This document shows positions 1 to 11,900 of a DNA stretch of 64,000 nucleotides, in pieces. Numbering within the stretch: the stretch's first letter is position 1; each line of letters starts with the position of its first letter. The notes under the pieces are model-generated. The model was not told the DNA's origin. It saw only the letters and a list, made by a program, of their open reading frames with translations, and did not search any database. The DNA comes from Mesostigma viride (lineage: Eukaryota > Streptophyta > Mesostigmatophyceae > Mesostigmatales > Mesostigmataceae): positions 977,738 to 1,041,737 of the forward strand of contig RPFO01001075.1 of the NCBI GenBank assembly GCA_009746045.1, given 5' to 3'. The position numbers and the translations under genes were made by a program.

Positions 1-142
1 CATGCCACCCTGTTTTAACAGCATAATGACATGGCTCGCAACGGTTCCACCGGCACGCGCCCAAAGCTTTAAGCCTTGCATGCACCCGCAGCCCAGCCTC
101 TTTCCCACCCCCCAAAGGCCCCCAGCGGCACTGCCCACGTAC

Positions 143-2270
143 TCGAGCGCGCGGTGCAGCTGCGGGGGCAGCGCGGGCAGTGTCAGGTCGTCGGGGTCAT
201 AGCGCTCCGGGTTGGTGACGAGTGCCAGCGGGGCGTGCACCGCGTCCTCAGGCAGGTCGACCGCACCCGGTCGGAAGACCTGCTTGAGCTTGACCAGCGC
301 CTCACTGCAGTCCTGTGGGGAACAGGAGGAGGCAGCAGGAGAAGGGGGCAGCAGGAGAAGGGGGGGGTTGCAACCCATGGGCCATCAGGGTGAGATGAAG
401 GATAGGGGAGGGGGCACGTTTGGCCGTCGGCCCCATGGTCGTATCGCAGCACCACCCAGGGTCCCACAAGCACGCCGTGATGATGCCTCCCATAAAAGGC
501 CGCAGGGTTGACAGGGGTAGAAAGCCGGCGGAGAGGACAGGTAGTTGACATCGGTGAGGAGAGTTGCGTGGTTACCCCACCAATCGGATCCATGACCATG
601 CACTCCATGCCCCACCAGCCTTCTTCCACGTGTCAATTACACCATGCAACGCCTGCCTTCTTCCATGTGAATGGCTACAGCGACGGGGGCATGGTGGGAC
701 CATGGACCCCCGCGCATGTGCGGCGAGATGCAAGGACAGCCACCGCGGTGGGCACGTGCGCAGTGATCCACGGCTCAGCAAAAACAGAAGCCACTCTCGA
801 CCTGCCGGCCTCGCATCCTGCTCTAGACCTTGCATCCGTACGGACAACCTCCAGGCAGGCCTTGCGGCCCCTACTACGACAACATGTGTCGCGCCAGCAC
901 ACCTGGCCACATGCGCACGCTGGGAGCGCAGCAGCCACCGGTGGTCCTGCCACCCACGCGTCGCTCTAGGACCTCGCTCCCAACCATTGTTGTACCGTAA
1001 CGCTACCAAGGATCATTGTACGACAACGGCCCCCGGCAAGGACGCAGCAGGGGCCCCGTCAATGCGCACCGGAACGCTGCCTGTGGCTGCACGTACCGGA
1101 AACTAGTGGGCCTTGCGCGCACATGAAACAGGTGACTGAACATGCACATACCTGAAACAGGTAGTTGACCTTCCGCGAGTAGATGCGCACCACCCCCAGC
1201 AGCAGGTGGCCGCTCAGCCGCAGCGCGATGGGCACCTCGGGCTGCAGTATGGAGTCTGACGCGTGCCGCCGAGGGTGTCACGCCGCCGGCGCCGCAGGGG
1301 CAGGCGCATGCAACGGGATGGCAGGGCGGGACGGGGAAGTGGAATATATTGAGCGAGACCTGTGTGCAGCCTTCCAACCAGCCACGACCAGCGAGGGGCT
1401 ACATGGGGGGCTACATGTGGGGCTACATGGGGGGCTACATGTGGGGAGGGGAACACAGCAACAGCACGACAGTGAGACAGTGCCCAGCCCCCCTCGTAGC
1501 CACATGTTCATCTCCGAGCGCACTGCTGGCCTCCCATGGACCACTTCTCATCACCACCAGACACAGCGTGCTGTCCTGGCAGGCACCAGCAAAGTGGGTG
1601 AGTGTCATGCCAACCCTGTGGCTCTTGTATGAGGGCATAGCATCCGATGGCTCGCTTGCCAAGGGGTTCAGCAAGGAAGAAGGGATGTGCTCACGCGGCG
1701 GTCATCGCGTGTCCAGTCACAACACCCACGCATGCCACTCCCTGACCACCCCCGCATGCCCCACGCGCCAGAAATATTTCGGCTCTCCCACCCCCCATAA
1801 GCCCCAGCCATCAGGCACCCACCATCAGGTACCCACCATCAGGAGGCCACCCACAAGCCGACACGGCCCGTGCGCCCCATGCTGGGGACCAGTTGCAGAT
1901 TCGGATACGGATGGGTTAGGGAACCCAACACCGTCATAGTTTCTGTATTGTCCCACATGGAATTCCACCACAAGGGGAATCCTGGGTTAATGAACCCACA
2001 AAAATGCACTCCCTCCCTCAAGGCACTATCCCACTCCCCACTGCCCACTATATTTCAAAGCCTGAACCACCCACGCACCCACCCACCTATCCCACTCCCC
2101 CCCCACACACACACACACAGACGGCTTGATGCTGGTTGAATACATCTGGTTCGTACTTACCCACAGACTCCTTGATGCTGGTTTCATAAATCTGGTTCTT
2201 GCGCAGCTTGCGGTCCAAATGTGCCGCAATCCAGATGACCCCCAGAGGGCCCTTCTTGGCCAAAATGTGC
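143..2270 (-). CDS. RAD21: RAD21/SCC1-type cohesin kleisin, N-terminal exons (partial)
   Basis: Three spliced exons of the conserved kleisin N-terminal domain, which binds the SMC3 head in the cohesin ring. Exon A is 2270-2161 (acceptor GCGCAG, donor GTAAGT) and encodes [18 protein letters not shown] followed by a DRKL..KNQIYET segment. Exon B is 1255-1152 (acceptor GTCAG, donor GTATGT) and encodes [18 protein letters not shown] followed by [17 protein letters not shown]. Exon C is 312 to about 143 (acceptor CCCACAG, probable donor GTACGT) and begins [15 protein letters not shown]. Phases join exactly: exon A ends with one base of a codon completed by exon B as Asp, and exon B ends in phase 0. 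The exon with the initiator Met (usually MFYS) was not found upstream, and the gene continues beyond the left edge, so the winged-helix C-terminus is not seen. Family assignment is firm. A meiotic REC8 paralogue cannot be excluded from this part alone. Confidence 0.88.
1399..1447. repeat. 12-bp tandem repeat in RAD21 intron
   Basis: Four units of CTACATGKGGGG, alternating between the G and T forms, lie in the intron between RAD21 exons A and B. No function is apparent. Confidence 0.8.
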
Positions 2271-2288
2271 CTGCGCGAAACCAACACC

Positions 2289-2474
<186 letters not shown>

Positions 2475-4410
2475 GCATGGATGCTGCTGGTCATTAACAA
2501 CGCATTGACCAATGCTGACGGGACCCAACCCGATGCTCAAGCGGCCCGATAAAATTAGGATGAAAACAATTCGATGACGGTAGCAACCGCCATTCTGTAA
2601 TGTCGACAAATGGGACGAAATAACCCCGACCACACCAGGCGGCACAGCCCTGAATACATGTGGGTGGCCGCGCATGGGGGGGCCACCCAGAACAAGTGTC
2701 ATGGTTGTAATGATGCCCATCATTTTGCGGCCGGCACGTCACACAAGCCCAACCCATCCGAAAGCACCGTCCGCCCCCCAAAACGAATCGGGGCCGGGTT
2801 GAGACACGCGGGCCATGGGTCGCGTCGCCGACCCCGACACAGCCGCAGCGGGCTCGTGCGGACGAATGGGCACCAGACGCCTCAGCAAAACGAATTTATA
2901 TACATACAAATGGATAATGCCGACGCGATAGTGCCGAAATAACGCTTCTTAATCAGGCTTGTCGGAACTAGGGCCGCTTGCGTAATTGGTAGAATTGCTT
3001 CTCAACTTGTCCTGAAACCTGCGCCTTGCGGGATGTTCAAATTGCGAAACTCTTGCAAGCAACGCAGACTTACTGTGAATAAAACATCGGCCTTTATCAC
3101 TTCGAGTATACGACGAAAATAATTTTCGACGCTCAATTCACGGCCCGGCACATCGTACAACCAGGGTCCGGTTCACCACGTCCAGACTCCGGCAGAGCAG
3201 CAGCATCGAGGCTCAATTTTTTTCATGAAGGTATTATCGCCCGTTATCTCACAGTTGGCGGTAAATTACGTACGCAAATGCCACAGAAATGTTCATTATC
3301 CGCGGAGTACTGAAAAACCGCTCTCGTCCTGGTTTTAGTTGGTAAAAATTAATACATTCCCCCGATGCAATGCCACGCCCTAATAGCTTGCCAGCGAAGC
3401 CATCGCTCGCGCCATGAGTGTGCCTTGGTCAGCTGGGCTTCCCGGTCTTTTTCGAACGATGAAGGTTGGACGGTACAGTGTAAGTATTACAGGAGAGTCA
3501 GTATTTTATGCTGCCTTGCTTACCATATGGGTGCGGCGCCGCGCCGCAGGGCCGCAAGCCGGGGGGAGGGGCCGACGCCGGGCCCGTGCCCCGTGGCGCG
3601 TTGAGTTGAGTTGAGTTTATTCCCGCGCCGGTGGTCCCACAGGGCTATTAAAAGTGGGTGGCTGGGTGCCCGACCGCCCCGAGCCCCGGACTGCTGCAAT
3701 CTCTCGAATCAGCATTCTGCCCGATGCAAGGACGTCACATCGGACGTTGTGCTGACATAACCACGTCTTGTTGTTGTTGTTGTTGTTGTGTCCCACGCCG
3801 CACATGGGCAGCAGAGAATCTATAGTGGCCGAGGGCCGGATATATTTAGTATCGGTCGTACTATCGGGGCACTCGGAATGGACGGTTGCATCATCGGATA
3901 CCTTCGCGTGAACATACCCACTTACAGTCACAAATTTCCATCCCCACTGCCCAGCGTTTCCAGCCGACGATGGCAGAACTCGTGATGGCGGAACCTGCTC
4001 ATATCTGGGGACAAACCAAACCAGCCTTCTAACATCGTCATATTCGCTAGCTTGCTACATTGCATGGGATGGAGTTGTTTTGTTTATAATTGATCCAATC
4101 TGCTTTACATTTTTGCTGTGTTCGAAAGTAAATGTGCACAACGATTGCATGCATAGACAAGATCATCTCGCGGGAATATCTGAATGATTTGGCTATTAGA
4201 AAATTTCCAGGGCACTTCATCAAATCCACAGCATTGCCTGAATTTTCGTAACTGCTGCTGGCTCTGCCGGTACAGGCGACGCGAAACGGTATAGTGGTGA
4301 TCCCTTATGACAGAAGTTTTTTGCATGCATTCGCGAAGCGCTTGCCTGGCGAGCAGCTGATGTCGGGTACTACATCAGAAAACAGTCATCCAGACAACCT
4401 TGTCTCTACG
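2475..4410. other. Region between divergent RAD21 and GPC1, no clear gene
   Basis: No exon with a recognisable product was found. The missing first RAD21 exon(s) should lie here or further upstream. The stretch holds a GC-rich repeat segment at 3596-3812 and AT-rich sequence elsewhere. Promoters for both genes would be expected here, but no TATA box or other site could be assigned. Confidence 0.5.
3596..3812 (-). repeat. Probable retroposon 3' end with (CAA)n tail
   Basis: On the minus strand a short hairpin-forming motif (complement of CCCACGCCGCACATGGGCAG, 3792-3811) is followed by (CAA)n, seen on the plus strand as (GTT)n at 3769-3788. The same motif plus triplet tail occurs at 53995-54029 and, in the opposite orientation and diverged, at about 46295-46327. 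Three copies with the same motif-tail order suggest the 3' terminus of a retroposon family. Its body is not recognised. Confidence 0.4.
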
Positions 4411-4452
4411 ATGGCGGAGGCGCCCGCCGCGTCCGCTTATGGATACGACGAG
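4411..4452 (+). CDS. GPC1: Candidate first coding exon of the GPC1 gene
   Basis: An ATG at 4411 opens a 14-codon exon (MAEAPAASAYGYDE) followed by a GTAACA donor at 4453. It ends in phase 0, which matches the phase of the first certain exon at 5906, and would give an N-terminus reading YGYDE-LDVFGDSPPF. The intron would be about 1.45 kb. There is no homology support for such a short exon, so this is inference from phase and signals only. Confidence 0.35.
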
Positions 4453-4631
4453 GTAACAACGTCGTGGCCGCGGTGCATCGGCCAACTTCATGCACCTGTC
4501 AACTTTGGAATCAGTGACTTATGGCACAAGACTTATTTCTTTCTGTTGACTTTTTTAGTGGAACAGCTTTGGGAAGGAGAGCAAGAGCCTCTTCTAGCCT
4601 GACACATGCGTAGCCGTTACGAGCTCATCAT

Positions 4632-4779
4632 TTAAGTATGTGCCTGCATGGGAGGTAACACAGCATTATCAAATTCCACTAAGCCTTGTACACGATCTGG
4701 GTCGTTGGTGAGCTGCTCGGTCACGTTTAGCCGCCGGGGTAGGTAATAGCCTCCAGCCATCTCGGCGATCAGCTGCAGA
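4632..4779 (-). CDS. Possible terminal exon of an unidentified minus-strand gene
   Basis: On the minus strand an acceptor (CCACCCCCAG) precedes an open frame reading LQLIAEMAGGYYLPRRLNV..TNDPDRVQGLVEFDNAVL and a stop at 4634-4632. The composition looks coding, but the product is not recognised and no upstream exon could be linked with confidence. If the candidate GPC1 first exon at 4411 is real, this exon would lie antisense inside GPC1 intron 1, so at least one of the two is doubtful. Confidence 0.25.
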
Positions 4780-4914
4780 CTGGGGGTGGGAGGGGACCCC
4801 AATGATGCTTGCCACTGTTTGTGTATGGGTCGTTGTGTAGCCACACTTGCATGAGCCACTCGCATGCGCCGCGTGCCCTAGCCACGCACCGGCACCCCAG
4901 CGGCATCCCTAGGG

Positions 4915-5042
4915 TTATCACTGGCAGCATCCATAGGAGCATTGATAGCAGCATCAAAGTAGCGACCATAGAGCACTGATAGCAGCATTTGTATCAGCAT
5001 TATTAGGAGTGTTGATAGCAGCATCAATAGGAGCATTGTCCT
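4915..5042. repeat. Degenerate ~20-bp tandem repeat
   Basis: Imperfect repeats of the kind ATAGCAGCATCAATAGGAGC occur about six times in the presumed first intron of GPC1. Units differ by substitutions and small indels. Confidence 0.6.
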
Positions 5043-5905
5043 GTGGGGTTGACCATGCCACCCGTGGGTACCCACCTAAAGGGCCTGAGCGGGTGGGCGG
5101 GGGCCAAGGACAACAGCTCACGGGGAGACCAGCACAGAGGGGGAGTGGGGGGCCTGGCTTGCTGCCGTCAACGGCTGGTTGCCGGTGGCTGGTGGGGTAA
5201 GTGATTGGATAGTCATTGGTCTCCGATGCATGCGTGCCGTGCGCCAGGTACCACAGGAGGAGGCGGTGCTGGATGTGCGCGTGGGGCGGCATGCGTGCGG
5301 ATGGGAACATGCCCAACTGTTGGCACACGTCCAATCGCACACCCCCTAGGCCCACCCACCCAGCCCACCACGTCCGACCCACCTGTGCTTGCCCACACCC
5401 GCTTGACCATGCACCCATGGTGCCACCTGTTGTGTGGGGTGGGCATGCAGCAATAGTGATTTACGCAGCAGTGGTGGTGGGCGCACCTTTTCCTGTGCGG
5501 ACTGGCCTGACCGGCTGCAGCGGTGGGCCGCCTACCCTGTGAGGCATGCACCCATGGCAGATGGCGCAGGGTTGATCACAAATGTGTGTCTACTCTACCA
5601 CAAGCCGTACACGGACACGCATGTGGCGGCTGTCCTTGTGTGGTGCCACCTGGCTGACCTTCGATACATGGCTGACCACTGGGAGTTGTTGCTGCCTCGG
5701 TTTTCCCCCGCGCTGCTGCCCCCATGTGTTGCCGTGTTGCTGTGCGCATACCCGCCCTCCTCGCCCCCTATGCGCACGCATGCATGTGCTGCCGCGCTCC
5801 CCCTCACCCCCGCTGGTCTTGGCACCCCCCTGGCCGCGGCGCGGCAAACCACCGGCGACGCGCGTGGCACACAACACGCCCACCCCCCATCCCCTCGCCC
5901 TGCAG

Positions 5906-8900
5906 CTTGACGTGTTCGGCGACTCGCCCCCCTTCCACATGCGTCCTGAGAAGCTGCGCAGGCTGATGGCCAGCATCAAGGTGGGTGCGCGCCGTGAGTG
6001 GTCACTATAGTACAGTATTGTGTTTAGTTACTATGGTAGAGTATTGTTTGTGTATGCATGTGTGTATGGCTTATGGCCAGCATCATTGTGGGTGGTCACT
6101 GTAGCACAGTGCACACCGTGGGTGGCCGTTATAGTATACTCTGCACGTGTGTGTGTGGGTGTGGTCACTCACTAAAGTGTAGTACAGTGCAGTACTGTGT
6201 GCGTGTGTGCGTGTGGTCACTATATAGTATTGTATAGTGTGCGTGCGTGTGTGCGTGTGTGTGCGTGCGTGCGTGTGCGTGCGTGTATATGGGTGTGAGC
6301 ATGTGCGTGTGACATCCAAAGTGGCAGTTGCTGGCAGAAAATTCGGCAGAGCGGGGCCGCAACAGCCAGCATAAGGCTGATTGCGTTGTCACACAGGTCC
6401 GGCCTCCTTCAAACCTTTGCTTGGAGGGTATGTGTTGCCACGGCCCACACACTCGCCCGGTATCGATCTTGTGTGTTGCCGGCACAACGTGTGAGCATGC
6501 CTTTGTTGCCTGGTTAGTTGCGCGCCGGTACATTCACTAGTACGTTCGCTGCTGACATAGTGCGACATCCTCCTATTTGAAGTGGCGCCTACGTTCTCTG
6601 ATAGGGTGGCCTTTTGTTGGTTGCATGCTTTCCCCATCCAAGGTGGGGGCGCGGCGCCTGCTTACTCATGACTGGGTGGCACTTCTGGCCTACTGGCATC
6701 CCCCCACCATGCGGCCATGGTGTTGGTTGCGCCGCCTCGCAGGCCAACAGCTACAAGCACATCAAACTCCGCGACAAGGCCGCGTTTGTGCTGGGCACGC
6801 TCAACCTGTGGTGAGGGGCGCCATGCTCTTGGCAGCGCGTGGTGGTGTGGGGGGATGCACTGGCCGCATGGGTGGTCCAGGTACTCTGCGCGCACGCCGC
6901 ACAATCGCTGGGGGTGCCCCGAAACGAGGCATCTCATCACCATCGTCGCTACATCACCACCGCGTGTGTGCACATGCAGATGAGTGCATCCCTTCCCTGC
7001 CGTAAGGATGGCTGTGCGCACAGCACATGGATCAGAGGAATGGGCTCGCGTGCGGTTCGGCGGCGCACGTGGGACCGCATGCCGCACACCCCGCACTGCG
7101 CGCCTGTTTGACCTGTCCCTGGTGCACTTTCTTCCCACGGCCCCCACGGCCCCTCCCGTCCCTCCCCCCGCCCCCCCTCAGCCTGTACTCCTACGTGCTC
7201 GGCGCCAGCCCCCAGCGGTTCCCGGAGCTCTACTCCTACTACGCCGTGGTGGTGAGTCATACTGCTCCTGCGCGGTGGTGGTGAGTCATGGCCACCACCC
7301 GCTGCCGTACGGCACGCTCCATGCGATGGCACTATGCAGCAAGCAACGCCCCTGCTGAATGCAGGCTGCTTCGTTGAGGGTTTGTTTTTCTGTGCCCTGG
7401 CCCATGTCCCCTGTACCGGGACACTGGCGAACATGCCTCAAGCCGGATGGCACACCCGTGGCGCTGCCTGTAGGGAGACGTTCGCGTTGCAACGTGCTTG
7501 TTGTGCTGTGGTTGCCGGTAGAAAACAGCTAGAGAACAGCTGGGGGACTGTGTCCTGCGGAAGCCAAGTCCGTTTCTAGTTGGTTACTCATTGGCTCACG
7601 AGCGGCTGGATGAACGCGCGCTGCCCCCTGCTTGCCCCCTTCATCCGCCGCGCCTTGGTCCCCCCCGTGCACGGCACCCCCATGCACGCCCCCACCGTGC
7701 ACGGCGCAGCTGTTCCTGTTGCGGCTGATCAACTACCGGCTCGAGCGCCAGCATTACTTCTTGTACGACTTCTGCTACTTTGCCAACGTCATGCTGCTGG
7801 CCTACCTCTGGTGAGGCGATGTGCGAATGCTGGTGGTGGCGGTGCACACCTCTTTGATGCGATGGGGTCGAGCCGCAGGCACAGCTCGACACCCGTGGGC
7901 GGGAGGAGGAAGGCTCGGGGAGGGTGCGTAGCAGACAGTGGCACCAGGTGGTCGCGGCTGTGGGGTGGGCCTCTAGTGGGTGGGTCGCTTGGGTGCTTGG
8001 GCATGCAACCCACCGGGGGGGGGGGGGGGGGTCCAGAGCGTAGCCAGCTGCAGGCGGCTGTTGCTTGGCTGCATGGTGGTATGCGCCCGTGCGGTGCGTG
8101 TCAAAAGCACCCATGGGACCTGGGCAGCTTCTATGAACGTGGGATTCGCCACCAATGGCCCGGTACCCCGAAGCTGTCACTACTTGTTTTCCCGCCATCG
8201 CCGCTACCTGTCTTTAAGCGGCTTGGAGCGTGGCAAACCCTTGGCCGTGCATGGCGTGTTGGGGCGCCACACCGGGGTTCCCGTGCCAGTCATGTGCTTG
8301 GTTTCGGGGATCATGCGAGACACGTCGTGCTTATTACAATATAGTGAAATAACATTCCAGCGCTAAGTCTAGACTGTCGCTGGATGACACAAAATTAGGA
8401 CGTCAGCCTAAGCACCTAGGCTGACCGTCCCACATCTCCATTCTGGCCCCTTGGGCCGAAGCTAAGACACAAGTAGGGCCGTCACAATTAAGGCGCCCGT
8501 AGCGGGAGCGGATAGTGTCACAGAAGATGCCCCCGGAAGTGGGCCCGCCAATGCGCCGGGTCCCAGGCATGAGCAAGGGCCCAGAGGCGCGGGGGGAGGT
8601 GGATGAGCAGGGCTCGGTGGAGCCCCACGTAGCGCTGCACGGAGTCAGCCGCATGCCACCGCACGTGGTGCTGGATGTCCGCCGTCGGGACGTTGCGCAG
8701 CGCGATCGTGGGTTGCCCCCCCGTGCCGCAGGGAGTGCAGCGTGAACTTGCCGGGGAGCTGGAGCTGGGTCCATACGTGAGCCCCCCAAAGACCAGCGCC
8801 CCTTGCCGCGACACAGACAGGAGGGCCAGTGAGAGCTCGTCCTTCACGTGGGTGCCACCCTGGGCGGCCTTGGGGTTCCGGAGCAGGATTGCCCCGTGGC

Positions 8901-11900
8901 CATGCGATGGCCCCCGGGGGTCGCCCGGGAACGCCACGTCACCCAGGCGCAGGCCTAACGCCCCGCTGATGCGCAGGTACTGATGGAACGCCACCAGCAC
9001 CAGCGCAGCCATGTCGGCGTGGTGGCGGGAGAGTAGTAGGACAGGCCCGAGGTAGCACAGCCGCCAAGGGACCGGGCATGCACTCTGGCAAGGGACCAGC
9101 AGGCCCCAGCCGCGCAGCATGCGGTCAGCCTTACGCCACGCGTCGACCATTGAGGGCTGGTACAGGCGCAGCCCCTGCTTCGCCTTCTGGCAAAGAGTCC
9201 GTCCCCTGACCCCGCCACTCTCGTACACCGCCGAGATCCACTCGCAGAACAGCGCTTCGGCCTCGGTGGGGTCGGGCTCCCCGGGCGGGAGCCAATCCAG
9301 GAAGACCGTCACCTGACCCAACCGCGCGCCTCCCGGCTCAGGGCCAAGGACTGCACCTGTGCAGCCGGTAGGTCGGCATAAACGGTCCCAGCCCCCTACG
9401 TACTGGCGCCCATCACCACCACCCGCCCTGAGAGGGGGGCCGCCCGCGGGGCCCGCAGGAAGGGTGCCGTGGCGATCGCTGCCGTGAGCTCCTCACGCAC
9501 GCTCTGCCACAGCTGCCAACGATGGCGCAGCGCGTACCAGTCCCGCGGGTCTGCCCGCATGGCCTGCAGCAGGTGGTAGGTCTCCCCCCAAAGGGAGAGC
9601 AGCGGCCGGCAGGGCAGCTGGATCCACACCCACTTGCCGACCAGGGACTCCCGTTGGTAGGTGAACCCGCGCCGCAAGATGGCCTGGGTGTCGGCAACGA
9701 CCCCAGCCAGCCGCTCCGCGCTCGGGACAATGCTCCCGTCGCGCCGGTGCACGACACCCAAGGCCACCACGTCGATCCGCTGGTCGGGGCTGGCCGGCAC
9801 CACCTTGCTCGCTTTCTGCGGCAGCCTCGCCGCCGCATAGGCCGCCGCGGCCCGCGCCAGCGGCAGGTTGACACCCGTCGCCGTTGCACAGTGGGAGACG
9901 TGCAGGTCGTCGATGGTGATGGCATGGAGGCGCTCCTCGTCGCGGGGCGGGTCGAAGAAGGCGGCGGGGGCCAAGGGATTGGCCGGGTCCTCTTCCCAAC
10001 GGAGGCGCACCGTCTGGCCCAGGGGCCCCTGGTCCACCACCAGCAGCAGCTGGGCTATGTTCATGCTGACGCCCCGACGGGGGTCCAGTGCCCCGGACCG
10101 GTACAGCACCGCCATGTGGATCACCTGGGCGACCACCACGGCGTGATTGTTGCCAATTGGCCAGCAGCGCATCCACGGCCACACCCGCCGGGCGGGCCCG
10201 GGCAGCCCAATATCCTGGGAGTCCACGGCCGGCCAAGTGCAGTACTTGCGCAGCCAGTCGGGGAGCCGCAGGTGGTTGTAGTAGCCCTCGAGGTGGGAGG
10301 TGCCTCCGATCACAGGACACCCAGCCCGCACCCACAACTCGGCTATCACCCCAAGGTTGGGGGAGTAGGGCCGCGGGGGGCTCGACCAGCAGCCAGTTAC
10401 CGGGCCAGTTGTCCACAATGAGCCGCATGGAGCCGTCCGGCTTCTTGCGCCCCGACACCCCATTTACAGCTGGGGGCGGTTGCTCGTAGAAGTGCCCCAC
10501 GACCCCAGCCTCCAGGGCACGCAGCACCAGCTTGATGTACTCCGCAGGGGCACACCCGCGGGTGGCCCGGAACCGCACCGGCCGCTCGCCGGGTGTCAGC
10601 AGTCGCACCAGCGTCTCCTCGCTGGCATACACGGCCGCCACTGATGGCAGCAGCAACCGCAGCACGTCCCCGGTGCCCCTCTCCCCCGGAGCAGGCCAAA
10701 GCGACCTTATCCGCCTGTATTGTCGTGAAAGGCCCTCTTGTGTTGTAGTCATCCCTGTCTCGGGCCGGACCAGCTGCCGCTACAGCGGGCTGGTGGCGGC
10801 AATAGACCCGGCAAGTTGTTGAATCTCCTGTAGTAGAGCCGCCTCCTGGACCGGCCCCGTCACCCGGGCCAGCAGGTAGAGCGGGTGTCGGCTGCCGCCG
10901 AAGCACCAGTTTAGGGCCCGCACTGCCTTACAGGCGGCGTCCCGACCGCGGAGGGTCGTGGCCGCCCGCTGACATCGCCGGGCAGACCCCAGAGCGCACC
11001 ACCAGCGCTTGTCCAATTGTCAACTGGCGAAGGCAACGGAATCAAGGCACGTCGTCTTTCAAGAGAACAAGTCAAGAAACGGGTAGGCTCACCGCCATCC
11101 CCCTCCCCCTTTATAGAATAACCTCCCAACAAGGGGGAGGGGGTGACCTGTGCCAGCAATATTTTTTCAACTTTTTTCTATAATCTAGCGGCGAGTACCC
11201 TTACCCTTATGCACTATGTATCACAAGATAATACGAGTTACCCTTATGCACTATGTATCACAAGATAATACGAGTTACCCTTATATGCACTATGTATCAC
11301 AAGATAATACGAGTTACCCTTATGCACTATGTATCACAAGATAATACGAGCGTTAGCTCACGATGTGCGATCGAAGTTGGAGCGGCAGCGGAGCGGGGTG
11401 CAGTCCTGCGCAATCGTTGGCGTCCTATGCACGCAAGGCATGCGGCGCCAGCCCGCCACATGTGTGCGACCGGATCAGATGACGGCAGCAAGGGACGTGG
11501 GGTGGCGCCTCCCGCATGAGCCTTGCTGCAATGTCCAGGGCCCCAGGCAAAGGCACGGCCAACACGGCTGGGAGTAAAGATCCCGTGTCCGGTGCTGCAC
11601 TGCAGCCACCGGCGCAGTGCTTGGGACATGCCTTACAAGCTGGTTATGGTCGGCACAGCAGCAGGGGAATGCATTTTCTTCCTGTCAAACCTCGGTTGCA
11701 GCACGCATGCCGTCGCTCTTGTTGTGTTTTTGTGCACACACATTGTGTTGGTGCGTGTTTGTTGCATTTTCCTCTAATTGTCGGGACGCACGCGTCACAT
11801 CATGGATAAACGTCGCAGGCAGCGGGGCCGCGCTGGGGCAGTTTATCTTGGCTGATGGCCTGTGTGCTAATTTTGTAACACTCCCTTTTTGCCCTTTTTG

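Larger units (their letters stand above)
8340..11350 (-). mobile_element. DIRS-like retrotransposon (RT-RNase H then tyrosine recombinase), decayed
   Basis: Lies antisense in the 4.3-kb intron 4 of GPC1. On the minus strand a gag/RT-like ORF region (11016-9396) is followed by a tyrosine recombinase (9321-8518). Order and content match the DIRS superfamily, which uses a tyrosine recombinase instead of an integrase and is known from green algae (TOC3, Kangaroo). A stop codon near 10780, a frame change near 10400-10460 and local shifts in the recombinase indicate decay. The limits are approximate: no split direct repeats or inverted termini were established. Four copies of a 37-42-bp repeat sit at the upstream end. 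Confidence 0.7.

Noticed and set aside
2973-3060. tRNA-like stretch (GCTTGC..GCAAGC pairing, ATTGGTAGAATTGC)
   Set aside because: D and anticodon stems do not form; not a credible tRNA gene.
9522-10421. Plus-strand 299-codon frame
   Set aside because: Antisense of the DIRS-like RT; the minus strand shows the RT motifs.
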